The position numbers and the translations under genes are program-made. The notes beneath the pieces were generated by a model. It was given only the letters and a program-made list of their open reading frames with translations, was not told the origin of the DNA and ran no database searches. A DNA stretch of 64,000 nt from Actimicrobium antarcticum (lineage in GTDB: Bacteria > Pseudomonadota > Gammaproteobacteria > Burkholderiales > Burkholderiaceae_D), in assembly GCF_039536745.1 (NCBI RefSeq), contig NZ_BAAAZE010000013.1, forward strand, positions 62,001-126,000. Reading direction: 5' to 3'. Positions within the stretch are counted from its first letter, which is position 1. Each line of letters starts with the position of its first letter. Below, piece by piece: positions 1 through 8,818 of this stretch.

Positions 1-527
1 CGCGCGCGATTGCCGACCAGGCCCGCACCATCCGCGTGCCGGTGCACATGCTCGAAACGGTCAACAAGCTCAACCGCATCGCCCGCCGCATCCTGCAGGA
101 AACTGGCGTCGAAGCCGACCTCGCAACGCTGGCGCTGCACATGGAACTGACCGAACAAAAAGTGCGCGAGATCATGAAGATCGCGCGCGAGCCAATTTCC
201 ATGGAGTCGCCGGTGGGTGACGACGGTGATTCGCAACTCGGCGACTTCATTCAGGACAGCACCACGGCCGCGCCGCTCGACGCGGCGGTCGATGCCTCGA
301 TGCGTACTGCCATCAAGGAAGTGCTGGATGCGCTGCCGCCACGCGAAGCAAAAATCCTGCGCATGCGCTATGGCCTCGATACGCAATCCGATCACACGCT
401 GGAAGAAGTTGGCAAGCAATTCGAAGTCACGCGCGAGCGGATACGCCAGATCGAAAGCAAGGCACTAGTTAAACTGCGCCACCCGTCCCGCTCCGACAAG
501 CTGAAGATTTTTGTCGAGGGGAATTAA
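1..527 (+). CDS. rpoD: RNA polymerase primary sigma factor RpoD, C-terminal part (cut by window start)
   Basis: The open frame runs in from the window edge and reads RAIADQARTIRVPVHM at its start, the end of sigma region 2 leading into region 3 of the housekeeping sigma-70. Region 4 follows, with the core-binding part LPPREAKILRMRYGL and the -35-reading helix-turn-helix in VTRERIRQIESKAL. The protein ends KIFVEGN, with TAA at 525-527. About 174 residues are visible; the start lies upstream. Sigma-70 directs core polymerase to housekeeping promoters. The region 3-4 match to RpoD rather than RpoS or RpoH is clear from ARTIR.PVHM and the long region 4. Confidence 0.95.
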   Translation, partial: RAIADQARTIRVPVHMLETVNKLNRIARRILQETGVEADLATLALHMELTEQKVREIMKIAREPISMESPVGDDGDSQLGDFIQDSTTAAPLDAAVDASMRTAIKEVLDALPPREAKILRMRYGLDTQSDHTLEEVGKQFEVTRERIRQIESKALVKLRHPSRSDKLKIFVEGN

Positions 528-780
528 CGCGTTGCCGGGTCTGACGGCGCTGCAAGCACTTCACCAGTGCTGGACACTTGGAGGCATCATGGCAGTCAGA
601 TGCAGTCGCCGCAGCACGTCACTTCTGGCCATTGAAACGGCACGAAGGTGGCCCAGCCTTTGTCAGAGCGCCGGGCTGACATTGCTAGCACCCGAGCAAC
701 GCAACCGGGATCAGAGCACATAAAACGCTTGCACCCGTTGCGCTGCCCAACTGTCTTGGCCTCCCCATAAAACGCACCGA
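528..780. other. Intergenic stretch after rpoD, nothing recognised
   Basis: No convincing reading frame, tRNA or strong terminator was seen between the rpoD stop and the end of the decayed cds-like remnant. A short plus-strand frame overlapping the rpoD end (511-723) has no recognisable protein character. Confidence 0.5.
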
Positions 781-1089
781 TGTGCCTACCAAGTTCGGAA
801 AGCCCCGGGTGTCAACGGCCAGGGCAGTACGCATGGTCAGCAACAGAAAGGCATAGACAGGGATGAAGATGATGAACGTGCCGTACCACCCGATGCAGGC
901 CCAGTAGAACTGGAACAGAATGGTCTAGTGGGTCAACACCAGAACGCCATAATCTGCGCGTCGTGTTGGTAGTCACGAAAGAAACTCCTTGAATGCAATG
1001 AAGCTGACCACACCCAGGACGACGTCCGGGACGCTGGTGCCGAACATGACTGTGTATGCAAATTCCGCTGTGACGAACCACCAAGTCAT
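781..1089 (-). pseudogene. Remnant of phosphatidate cytidylyltransferase (CdsA / YnbB-like)
   Basis: Read on the minus strand in one frame from 1089, the sequence gives a hydrophobic protein starting TWWFVTAEFAYTVMFG and continuing through VVSFIAFKEFLS, LPTRRADYGVLVLTH and IGWYGTFIIFIPVYAFLLL to DTRGFPNLVGT. This follows the N-terminal half of the CDP-diglyceride synthetase family, whose YnbB member has a comparable TWW start and an FIPL.GFL segment. The frame is broken by TGA at 973-975 and TAG at 925-927, and the similarity stops near 781, so the C-terminal catalytic half is missing. It joins directly to the CDP-alcohol phosphatidyltransferase remnant upstream, as in the E. coli ynbA-ynbB pair. 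Family assignment is from recalled family features, not a search. Confidence 0.68.
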
Positions 1090-1362
1090 TCAGAAACGCA
1101 CCGTGCTTTGACTGCAGACTGTAAGTCTTGGCAGCAGGCCATCGATGGCGTTGAGTGCCATTATGAAAAACAGGAAAAAGAGTAGACCGTGCCACAGCGC
1201 ATTGTGTTCAGGGAAAAAGCACAATGCGGCGCCCTCTCCTACGGAGAGACCTGCTGCTAGCAGCGTCATCTGGTCGGGCGTCACACCACCGTCTTGCAGC
1301 ACTGTTGTGGCGGGCAACAGCCGCGCCTGAAAGGCGGGTTCGACTGCGTACAGAGCCGCCAT
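1090..1362 (-). pseudogene. Remnant of CDP-alcohol phosphatidyltransferase (YnbA-like), 5' part
   Basis: From ATG at 1362 on the minus strand the frame reads MAALYAVEPAFQARLLPAT, then GVTPDQMTLLAA and MALNAIDGLLP. This is the N-terminus and start of the CDP-alcohol phosphotransferase signature (DG..AR, then G...D...D). Just after DGLLP, near 1131-1134, the match moves to another frame, giving AKTYSLQSKHGAFLNDL, so a frameshift lies within the signature. The rest of the gene is absent: the next bases already belong to the cytidylyltransferase-like remnant in a third register, implying an internal deletion that joined two neighbouring genes. An intact member would make a phospholipid from CDP-diacylglycerol and an alcohol in the inner membrane. 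Confidence 0.68.
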
Positions 1363-1609
1363 GGAATTCGCGCAAGGGTCACGGTTGGAGTGAGCTTGCC
1401 ACGCAGGCATCAGCATCAGTTGGCCGTGCGGTGAAGCACTTTGTGATGTGACCCGATGTACCCGTCGAGTTCCATTGCCGACGTCCGTATCGTAGCGACC
1501 CGCAACCACAACCACCGCCGCAACCCATCGCGCTGCCTGCCAACTCCCAACCCGCAGGTTTACGAAAAACCACGTCCCATTTTGAAAAGTAGTTTGCCAG
1601 GCACCTGCT

Positions 1610-1615
1610 TATACT
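1610..1615 (+). promoter_or_regulatory. Possible -10 element upstream of the ast block
   Basis: TATACT lies about 28 bases before the astC start. No well-spaced consensus -35 box is visible; TTGAAA at 1582 is too far. If used, it probably needs an activator, which would fit induction by arginine, but no operator was identified. Confidence 0.25.
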
Positions 1616-1642
1616 GATTGCAACCACACGATGGAGTAACGC

Positions 1643-2893
1643 ATGAACGACCACCCACGCTCGCTGCACGACACCCCCCACGCAGCCGTCAATCGCCAGA
1701 CCTTCGATACCGTGATGGTGCCCACCTACGCACCCGCCCCGCTGGTGCCGGTGCGTGCGCTGGGGCTGGACCTGTGGGACCAGTCCGGCAAGCAGTATCT
1801 GGACTTCACTGCCGGGATCGCGGTGACCAGCCTCGGTCATGCCCATCCGGCCGTCGTCGATGCACTGTGCCAGCAAGCCAGCCAGCTCTGGCATCTGGGC
1901 AACGGCTACACCAACGAGCCGGTGCTGAAACTGGCGCAGGCGCTGACCGATGCCACCTTCGCCGAGCGGGCGTTTTTCTGCAATTCGGGTGCCGAAGCCA
2001 ACGAAGCCGCCTTCAAGCTGGCCCGCAAATACGCGCATGAACAAGCCGGTCCGCACAAGTCGCGCATCTTGTCCTGCGTGAATGCATTCCATGGCCGTAC
2101 GCTGTTTACCGTCAGCGTCGGCGGACAGCCCAAATACACCGAAGGCTTCGAGCCACTGCCCGGTGCGATCTTTCATATTCCGTTCAATGACATTGCGGCG
2201 GCCCGCGCTGCCGCCGGTGATGATGTCTGCGCGATCGTGGTCGAGCCGGTGCAGGGCGAGGGTGGCGTGATGCCGGCCACGCGCGAGTATCTGCAAGCAC
2301 TGCGCGAGTTATGCGACCAGACCGGCGCGCTGCTGATTTTTGATGAAGTCCAGTGTGGCGTCGGTCGCACCGGCGCGCTGTATGCATACATGAACTACGG
2401 CGTGGTACCGGACATCCTGACCACTGCCAAGGCACTCGGCAATGGGTATCCGATCGGTGCGATGCTGACCACCACCGCGATTGCCCGCCACTTCGGTCCG
2501 GGCTCGCACGGCACCACGTATGGCGGCAATCCGCTGGCCTGCGCGGTGGCGTTGCAGGTGATCGAGACCATCAATACGCCAGCCTTCCTGGGTCGCGTGA
2601 AAGAAGCCTCGGCGCTGTTGTTGCAGTCGCTTGAAGCGATCGCGGCCGACTACCCGCAGGTCTTCGCCAGCGTACGCGGTAGCGGCCTGATGCTCGGCAT
2701 GGTGCTGGCCGATGGCTTTCGTGGCCGCGCCAAAGAGATCAGCAAGGCGGCCGAAGCCGAAGGCCTGATGGTGCTGATCGCCGGCATGGATGTGCTGCGC
2801 TATTTGCCGGCACTGATCGTCTCGGATGCGCAGATTGTCCAGGCCGACGGCATGCTGCGCGCCGCCCTCGACACACTGCTGGCGAGCGCATGA
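1643..2893 (+). CDS. astC: Succinylornithine / acetylornithine aminotransferase
   Basis: 416 residues, a class III PLP-dependent aminotransferase. In the arginine succinyltransferase pathway it moves the terminal amino group of N2-succinylornithine to 2-oxoglutarate, giving succinylglutamate semialdehyde. Visible landmarks are FFCNSGAEANEAAFKLARKY, the cofactor-binding LIFDEVQCGVGRTG, and the Schiff-base lysine in LTTAKALGNG at residue 263. ATG at 1643 follows a GGAG ribosome site. The stop overlaps the next start as ATGA, so translation is probably coupled with aruF. Sequence alone cannot separate AstC from the biosynthetic ArgD, but the position ahead of aruFG-astD-astB makes the catabolic role much more likely. 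Confidence 0.9.
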   Translation: MNDHPRSLHDTPHAAVNRQTFDTVMVPTYAPAPLVPVRALGLDLWDQSGKQYLDFTAGIAVTSLGHAHPAVVDALCQQASQLWHLGNGYTNEPVLKLAQALTDATFAERAFFCNSGAEANEAAFKLARKYAHEQAGPHKSRILSCVNAFHGRTLFTVSVGGQPKYTEGFEPLPGAIFHIPFNDIAAARAAAGDDVCAIVVEPVQGEGGVMPATREYLQALRELCDQTGALLIFDEVQCGVGRTGALYAYMNYGVVPDILTTAKALGNGYPIGAMLTTTAIARHFGPGSHGTTYGGNPLACAVALQVIETINTPAFLGRVKEASALLLQSLEAIAADYPQVFASVRGSGLMLGMVLADGFRGRAKEISKAAEAEGLMVLIAGMDVLRYLPALIVSDAQIVQADGMLRAALDTLLASA

Positions 2894-3942
2894 CGGCGCC
2901 ATCCACGTTGCTGGTGCGTCCGGTTACCGAAGCCGACATACCCGCGCTGGAAGCACTTGCCGCCGGCGCCACCGCTGGCGTCCACACCTTGCCCAAACAC
3001 CGTGATGCCATCGAGCGTGCCGTACAGCGTTCCATCGCATCGTTCGCCGCCCGTGTCGACCTGCCCAGCGAAGAATCGTACACGTTCGTGCTGGAAGACA
3101 GCGCCACCGGGCGCGTCATCGGCAGTGCCGCACTGGCGGCCATGGCCGGTATCAACGGCACCTTCTTTGCATTCCGTAACGATGTCATGCAACAGGTCTC
3201 GCGCGACCTCAATATCAGCCACAGCGTGCATGCGCTGACCTTGTGTTCGGGCCTGACCGGGCATTCGCAATTGTCGAGTTTTTATGTCGACGGTGGCGAT
3301 GGTATCGATGAAGCCGCAGCCGCCTTGCTGTCGCGGGCACGGCTGCTGTTTGCCGCCATCGCACCGCAGCGTTTTGGCGACCGCTTCTTTGCCTCGCTGG
3401 CCGGGGTCACCGGGTCCGACGGCCATTCGCCGTTCTGGGAAGCGCTCGGTCGCAAGTTTTTCCAGATCGATTTTCTGGAAGCAGAACGGCTCATCGAAGG
3501 CGGTCGCAACCGCAGCCTGATCATCGAACTGATGCCGCACTATCCGGTGTATGTGCCGCTGTTGCCCGGTGATGCACAAGCCGCGATGGGACAGGTGCAT
3601 GGCGAAGGCGAGCTACCGTTGCAGATCCTGTCGGATGAAGGTTTCGAGCCGGACGAGTTCATTGATATCTTTGATGGAGGACCAATCCTGCAGGCGCACA
3701 AGCATGCGCTGCGCTCGTTTTCGGCAGCGCTGTCGCGGCGCGTGGCGGCAGCCGATGAGCAACCGGCCAGCCAGTCTGCCACCGTCACCTACCTCGTCAG
3801 TACCACCTCCGACAATCAGTTCCGCGCCATCCTGTTCGATGCCCCCGCGCTCGATCTGTCGGACAGCATCGCGCTGTCGGCGGATGCGCGACACCGCCTG
3901 CAAGTGGTCGTCGGCGACACCGTGAAGTGCGTGACGTTATGA
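2890..3942 (+). CDS. aruF: Arginine N-succinyltransferase, alpha-type subunit
   Basis: 350 residues of the AstA family (a GNAT-like acyltransferase). It catalyses the first step of the pathway, transfer of succinyl from succinyl-CoA to the alpha-amino group of arginine. Recognisable stretches are LVRPVTEADIPALEALA at the N-terminus, LCSGLTGHSQLSSFYV, SPFWEALGRKFFQIDFLEAE and ELMPHYPVYVPLLPG. Like Pseudomonas aeruginosa, this organism has two consecutive paralogous copies, expected to form a heteromer. It overlaps astC by four bases at the front and the second copy by four at the end, so all are read from one message. Confidence 0.9.
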   Translation: MTAPSTLLVRPVTEADIPALEALAAGATAGVHTLPKHRDAIERAVQRSIASFAARVDLPSEESYTFVLEDSATGRVIGSAALAAMAGINGTFFAFRNDVMQQVSRDLNISHSVHALTLCSGLTGHSQLSSFYVDGGDGIDEAAAALLSRARLLFAAIAPQRFGDRFFASLAGVTGSDGHSPFWEALGRKFFQIDFLEAERLIEGGRNRSLIIELMPHYPVYVPLLPGDAQAAMGQVHGEGELPLQILSDEGFEPDEFIDIFDGGPILQAHKHALRSFSAALSRRVAAADEQPASQSATVTYLVSTTSDNQFRAILFDAPALDLSDSIALSADARHRLQVVVGDTVKCVTL

Positions 3943-4997
3943 AGACCAATCCCAATACCAACACCTGCGTCGTCCGCGCCATCCAGGAACGCGATCTCGA
4001 TGCATTGATGACCATGGCAACCCAGGTCGGCGGTGGCATGACCACGCTCAAACCCGACCTGGCCATGCTCACCGAACGCGTCGATATCGCCTGCGCCTCG
4101 TTCGCCGGACAGATCGCTCCCGAGCACCGTGATTATCTGTTCGTGATGGAAGACACCAGTACTGGCCGGCTGGTCGGTGTCTGCGCCATCAAGGGTGCGG
4201 TCGGGCTGGATGAACCGTTTTATAACTACCGCATCGGCACGCTGGTGCATTCCAGTTCCGAGCTGAAAATCTTCTCGCGCATGGACACGCTGTACCTGTC
4301 CAATGACCTGACAGGCAGTGCCGAACTGTGTTCGCTGTTCCTGCATCCGGACTACCGCACCGGCAGCAACGGCAAGCTGCTCTCGAAGAGTCGCTTCCTG
4401 TTCATCGCGCAGTTCCCGCACCTGTTTCCGCCCCGCCTGATTGCCGAGATGCGTGGTTTTCAGCGTGCCGATGGGACCTCGCCGTTCTGGGATCATCTGG
4501 GCCAGCATTTTTTCAAGATGGATTTCGATCGCGCCGATGAACTCAGCAGCCTCGGCAAAAAATCCTTCATCGCCGAGCTGATGCCGCGCCATCCGCTGTA
4601 TGTGGCTTACCTGCCGCCAGCCGCGCAGGAAGTCATCGGCATGGTGCATGTCGACACTGCACCGGCCCGGCGTTTGCTGGAACAGGAAGGCCTGCATTAC
4701 GAAGGCTATGTCGATATCTTCGATGCCGGCCCGGTACTGCAGGCGCGCATCAGCGGCTTGCGCGCGCTGCGCGAGAGCACGCTGGCGATCGTCGATGCGG
4801 CCGCGCCGTCCGAATTCGCCAGCATCGATCCGGTCATCCTGGTTGCCAACACCACGCTGCACGACTTCCGCGTGATTGCCGCGCAGTCGGGCACGGCGCA
4901 GGATCGCATCGCCTTGTCGGAGCAGGATCGGCAGATGCTGGCGTGTGCGCCGGGCGATCCGGTACGCACGATGTCCCTCAATAGCCACCGGAAATGA
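3939..4997 (+). CDS. aruG: Arginine N-succinyltransferase, beta-type subunit
   Basis: 352 residues from the ATG at 3939, which overlaps the aruF stop as ATGA. A GTG twelve bases earlier is possible but lies inside aruF. It is paralogous to aruF: VVRAIQERDLDALMTMATQ, TLYLSNDLTGSAELCSLFL, SPFWDHLGQHFFKMDFDRAD, ELMPRHPLYVAYLPP. In Pseudomonas the beta subunit is the better match to single-gene AstA enzymes such as that of E. coli. Here it is labelled second by position; which copy carries the activity cannot be judged from sequence. The end overlaps astD by four bases. Confidence 0.9.
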   Translation: MKTNPNTNTCVVRAIQERDLDALMTMATQVGGGMTTLKPDLAMLTERVDIACASFAGQIAPEHRDYLFVMEDTSTGRLVGVCAIKGAVGLDEPFYNYRIGTLVHSSSELKIFSRMDTLYLSNDLTGSAELCSLFLHPDYRTGSNGKLLSKSRFLFIAQFPHLFPPRLIAEMRGFQRADGTSPFWDHLGQHFFKMDFDRADELSSLGKKSFIAELMPRHPLYVAYLPPAAQEVIGMVHVDTAPARRLLEQEGLHYEGYVDIFDAGPVLQARISGLRALRESTLAIVDAAAPSEFASIDPVILVANTTLHDFRVIAAQSGTAQDRIALSEQDRQMLACAPGDPVRTMSLNSHRK

Positions 4998-6484
4998 ACA
5001 TGCAGAATTCGCACCGCAGTCACTATATCGATGGCACCTGGAGTGCCGGTGACGGTCCCGCTTTGGTCGTCGTCAACCCCGCCGATGGCCAGCCAGTCTG
5101 GCAGGGCACGCACGCCACCGCCGGCGAGATCGATGCCGCCTGTCGGTCGGCCCGGGCCGCGTTTGCCGGCTGGTCGTCAACGCCACTGGAACAGCGCAGT
5201 GCCATCGCCATGCGCTTTCGCGACCTGCTCATCGCCAACAGCGCCTCACTGGCGCAGACCATCGCGCAGGAAGTCGGCAAGCCGTTGTGGGAAGCGCGCA
5301 CCGAAGTCGCATCGATGGCAGGCAAAGTCACTATTTCGCTGCAGGCGCACGCGGCGCGCACCGGCATCGTCAGCAGCACCGTGGCGGACGGCGATGCGGT
5401 ATTGCGGCATCGTCCGCATGGCGTGTTTGGCGTGTTCGGTCCGTACAATTTTCCGGGACATCTGCCGAACGGGCATAGTGTGCCGGCGCTGATTGCCGGC
5501 AACACGCTGGTCTTCAAGCCCAGCGAATACGCACCGCAAACCGCCATCAGAACCGTCGAGTTGTGGCTGGAGGCAGGCCTGCCGGCGGGCGTGCTGAACC
5601 TGGTCAATGGCGGTCGTGACACTGGTGCGTCACTGTCGCAACACCCTGAGCTGGACGGCATCCTGTTCACCGGCAGCTATCAGGTCGGCGCGCTACTGCA
5701 CCGGCAGTTCGCCGGTCAACCGGGCAAGATGCTGGCGCTGGAAATGGGTGGCAACAATGCACTGGTGGTGTGGGACACGGCGGCGGCCAATCTTGACGCG
5801 GCCGTGCACCATGCGATTTTTTCGGCTTTCGTCAGTGCCGGACAGCGTTGCACTTGCGCGCGCCGGCTGATCGTGGAGCAGGGCGCACGTGGCGAGGCTT
5901 TCATCGCACGGCTGGTCGAGGTTGCAGGCAGGATCACGGTCGGTGCGCCCGCTGCCGAGCCGGCACCGTTCATGGGGCCGGTGGTATCGGCAGCGATTGC
6001 CGGCAAGCTGCTAGCGGCGCAAGCCGACCTGATTGCGCGTGGCGGCACGGCGCTGCTGGCGATGCGGCACTTGCAGGCCGATACCGGCTTGCTGTCAGCG
6101 GGCATCGTCGATGTGACCGGGGTGGCGGGAATTCCCGATGATGAATTTTTCGGACCGCTGCTGCAGGTGATCCGGGTGCCGGATTTTGATCGTGCGATGG
6201 CGGTGGCCAACGCCACCGACTACGGCCTCGCGGCCGGTTTGCTGTCGGATGATGCGGCACTCTGGACGCGCTTTTTAAACCAGTCGCGTGCCGGTGTCGT
6301 CAACTGGAACCGGCCGACCACCGGTGCGGCCAGCACCGCGCCATTCGGTGGCATCGGCAAGTCCGGCAACCACCGCGCCAGTGCCTATTACGCCGCCGAC
6401 TATTGCGCGTATCCGGTCGCCTCGATCGAGAACCCGGTGCTGGCGCTGCCGGCGCAACTATCGCCGGGCCTGCACTTTGACTGA
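4994..6484 (+). CDS. astD: Succinylglutamate semialdehyde dehydrogenase
   Basis: 496 residues of the aldehyde dehydrogenase superfamily. It oxidises N-succinylglutamate 5-semialdehyde to N-succinylglutamate with NAD+. Seen directly: the N-terminal SHYIDGTWSAGDG, the cofactor-binding FGPYNFPGHLPNGH and ILFTGSYQVG, the general base in LEMGGNN, and the nucleophilic cysteine in SAGQRCTCARR (residue 286). Length is typical for AstD (about 490). It starts inside the aruG stop, and the next gene begins 28 bases downstream. Confidence 0.93.
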   Translation: MNMQNSHRSHYIDGTWSAGDGPALVVVNPADGQPVWQGTHATAGEIDAACRSARAAFAGWSSTPLEQRSAIAMRFRDLLIANSASLAQTIAQEVGKPLWEARTEVASMAGKVTISLQAHAARTGIVSSTVADGDAVLRHRPHGVFGVFGPYNFPGHLPNGHSVPALIAGNTLVFKPSEYAPQTAIRTVELWLEAGLPAGVLNLVNGGRDTGASLSQHPELDGILFTGSYQVGALLHRQFAGQPGKMLALEMGGNNALVVWDTAAANLDAAVHHAIFSAFVSAGQRCTCARRLIVEQGARGEAFIARLVEVAGRITVGAPAAEPAPFMGPVVSAAIAGKLLAAQADLIARGGTALLAMRHLQADTGLLSAGIVDVTGVAGIPDDEFFGPLLQVIRVPDFDRAMAVANATDYGLAAGLLSDDAALWTRFLNQSRAGVVNWNRPTTGAASTAPFGGIGKSGNHRASAYYAADYCAYPVASIENPVLALPAQLSPGLHFD

Positions 6485-6512
6485 TTCGATCAACCCCACC
6501 ACGGACTCCGCC

Positions 6513-7895
6513 ATGCAATCCGTCATGCCTACCGCACGCGAATACAACTTCGACGGACTGGTCGGCCCCAGCCACAACTATGCGGGCCTCTCGTTCGGCA
6601 ATGTCGCCTCGTTCAACAACGTCAAGAGCGTCTCGAATCCGAAGCAGGCGGCCTTGCAGGGACTGGCCAAGATGCGGGCGCTGGCGGCGCGCGGGTTTGC
6701 GCAGGCGGTGATGCCGCCGCAGGCACGGCCGAACTTTGCGCTGTTGCGCAGTATCGGTTTTGGCGGGAGTGATGCCGACGTGATTGCGAAGGCATTCCGG
6801 GATGCCCCGGCGATTTTGGCTTCGGCTTATTCCGCTGCGCCAATGTGGAGCGCGAACGCCGCCACGGTCAGCCCCTCGGCCGACACCGCCGATGGCCGCA
6901 CCCACTTCACGGTCGCCAACCTCAACAGCAAACTGCATCGCTCGTACGAGCACCAGCAAACCGCCCGCACTTTGCGGGCGCTGTTTAGCGACGAGCGCTA
7001 CTTTGCGGTGCATGACGCGCTGCCTGGTACCCCCGCGTTCGGTGATGAAGGCGCGGCGAATCACACGCGGCTCGGCAACGCGCATGGCGCAGCCGGCGTC
7101 GAAATGTTTGTCTATGGTCGGGTCGAGTTCAATCCCGACGCACCGGCACCCAAACGCTTTCCGGCCCGCCAGACGCTGGAAGCCAGTCAGGCGGTGGCCC
7201 GCCTGCACGGACTCGATCCAGCGCGCACCGTATTCGTGGCGCAGGACCCGGCGGTGATCGATCTGGGCGTGTTTCACAACGACGTGATCGCGGTCGGCAA
7301 TGGCAACGTGCTGTTCTATCACGAGCAGGCCTTCTACGATGAAGCCAACACGCTGGCCGCACTGCGCTACAGCATGGCCGGTGTCGGCGCAGCGCTGCTG
7401 CCGGTGCGGGTGGCACGCAGCGATGTGCCGATGGCCGATGCGGTCGCCAGCTACCTGTTCAACAGTCAGTTGCTGACCAAACCCGATGGCAGGATGGCGC
7501 TGGTGGTGCCGCAGGAATGCCGCGAAAACGCCGCCGTGGCGCGCTATCTCGATGAACTGGCCGGTAGCGGCGGGCCGATCGACGAGCTGCTCAGTTTTGA
7601 TCTGCGCCAGAGCATGCGCAATGGTGGCGGGCCGGCTTGCCTGCGCTTGCGGGTGGTCCTGACCGATGCCGAAGCCGCCGCGATGCACCAGCAAGTGATC
7701 ATGACCGAGCCCTTGTACGAAAAACTCGTGGCATGGGTCTTGCGTCATTATCGCGATGCATTGGCACCGGCCGATCTGGTCGATCCGCAACTGGCCATCG
7801 AGGTCGAGACGGCGCTGGATGAACTCACAAAAATTCTTGGATTGTCCTGTCTCTATCCTTTCCAGAGCGGCGATAATGCCGCACCAAATTCGTAG
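6513..7895 (+). CDS. astB: N-succinylarginine dihydrolase
   Basis: About 460 residues from ATG at 6513; ATG at 6525 is an equally good start, and the longer frame upstream overlaps astD and is not family-like. It hydrolyses succinylarginine to succinylornithine, CO2 and two ammonia. The start of the mature protein, EYNFDGLVGPSHNYAGLSFG, is diagnostic. The three catalytic positions of the family can be placed: Glu in FGDEGAANHTR, His in DLGVFHNDVIAVGNGNVLF, and Cys in GGGPACLRLRVVL. The pathway order in the operon is not the reaction order, since astB acts second. Confidence 0.93.
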   Translation: MQSVMPTAREYNFDGLVGPSHNYAGLSFGNVASFNNVKSVSNPKQAALQGLAKMRALAARGFAQAVMPPQARPNFALLRSIGFGGSDADVIAKAFRDAPAILASAYSAAPMWSANAATVSPSADTADGRTHFTVANLNSKLHRSYEHQQTARTLRALFSDERYFAVHDALPGTPAFGDEGAANHTRLGNAHGAAGVEMFVYGRVEFNPDAPAPKRFPARQTLEASQAVARLHGLDPARTVFVAQDPAVIDLGVFHNDVIAVGNGNVLFYHEQAFYDEANTLAALRYSMAGVGAALLPVRVARSDVPMADAVASYLFNSQLLTKPDGRMALVVPQECRENAAVARYLDELAGSGGPIDELLSFDLRQSMRNGGGPACLRLRVVLTDAEAAAMHQQVIMTEPLYEKLVAWVLRHYRDALAPADLVDPQLAIEVETALDELTKILGLSCLYPFQSGDNAAPNS

Positions 7896-7980
7896 AAAAA
7901 AAGCGACCGGCGCCTCAACACAGGCACCGGCATATAACAAGGCATACAACAAGCCATTACCCGATGGAGAAGACCACCTC

Positions 7981-8748
7981 ATGAAACGTTTCCTGTTAGC
8001 TTATGCAGTCATCACCGGCCTGATATCCGGTAGCGCGGTCCAGGCCCGCACCCTCGACGAGATCAAAGCCGCCGGCACCATCATCGTCGCCACCGAAGGT
8101 GCGTACGCCCCGTTCAATTATTTCCAGGGCGCCAAACTGAGCGGCTTCGAAGTCGAACTGGCCGAAGCCATGGTCAAGAAAATGGGTCTGAAACTGGAAT
8201 GGAAAGCGCTGTCGTTCGATGCCCTGCTGGCCGGCCTGCGGCAAGATCGCTGGGACATGGTGATGGCCTCATTCGGTGTCACCGATGAGCGCGCGAAAGC
8301 GGTTTTGTTCACCAGCCCGTACTACTGCAGCGGTGGTGTGATCGTCTCGAAGGATGCCGCCATCAAGGATGCCGCCTCGCTGACCGGAAAAACCGTGGCC
8401 GTGCAGACCGGTTCGACCTACATGGAAAACGTCAAGAAACTGGCCGGCGTCAAGGAAGTGAAGAACTTCCCGCAGGATACTGACGCACGTTCTGCGCTGG
8501 TCGCCGGTCGGGTCGATGCCTGGGTCAGTGACCGTTTTGTGGTCAAGTCCGCAACCGAAAGCAATCCGGGTCTGGGCCTGAAAACCGGCGACTACCTGTT
8601 CGTCGAGCGCATCGCCGCTGCCGTCAAGAAGGGCAATGCGCCACTGGCTGCCGCTGTCGACAAGGCGCTTGCCGAAGTCATGGCGGATGGCACCTACAAG
8701 ACGATCTCCGAAAAATTCCTGAAGGAAGATATTCGCTGCAAGTCGTAA
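7981..8748 (+). CDS. Periplasmic amino-acid-binding protein of an ABC importer
   Basis: 255 residues of the family 3 solute-binding proteins (HisJ/ArtJ/AotJ type). A signal peptide covers about residues 1-22, ending AVQA before RTLDEIK. The mature protein has the usual TIIVATEGAYAPFNYF, GFEVELAEAMVKKMGL and WDMVMASFGVTDERAKAVLF segments. ATG at 7981 was chosen because it begins the signal peptide; the longer upstream frame overlaps astB. Arginine, ornithine or a succinylated derivative are the likely ligands because it sits between ast genes, but ligand choice is inference. A hairpin follows before the permease gene, typical of importers that need excess binding protein. Confidence 0.88.
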   Translation: MKRFLLAYAVITGLISGSAVQARTLDEIKAAGTIIVATEGAYAPFNYFQGAKLSGFEVELAEAMVKKMGLKLEWKALSFDALLAGLRQDRWDMVMASFGVTDERAKAVLFTSPYYCSGGVIVSKDAAIKDAASLTGKTVAVQTGSTYMENVKKLAGVKEVKNFPQDTDARSALVAGRVDAWVSDRFVVKSATESNPGLGLKTGDYLFVERIAAAVKKGNAPLAAAVDKALAEVMADGTYKTISEKFLKEDIRCKS

Positions 8749-8771
8749 TTGGCTAGCCAGTCGAATTGACA

Positions 8772-8796
8772 GCCGGGCGGCCCACGCCAGCCCGGC
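8772..8796 (+). promoter_or_regulatory. Intercistronic hairpin between binding protein and permease genes
   Basis: GCCGGG and CCCGGC form a six-pair GC stem around a 13-base loop, with no T-run. In importer operons such hairpins commonly protect the upstream message end. That role here is inferred. Confidence 0.45.
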
Positions 8797-8818
8797 GCAT
8801 GACAATTAGGGGAATACC

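Noticed and set aside
511..723. Short plus-strand gene after rpoD
   Set aside because: It overlaps the rpoD end, has no ribosome site and its composition is not protein-like.
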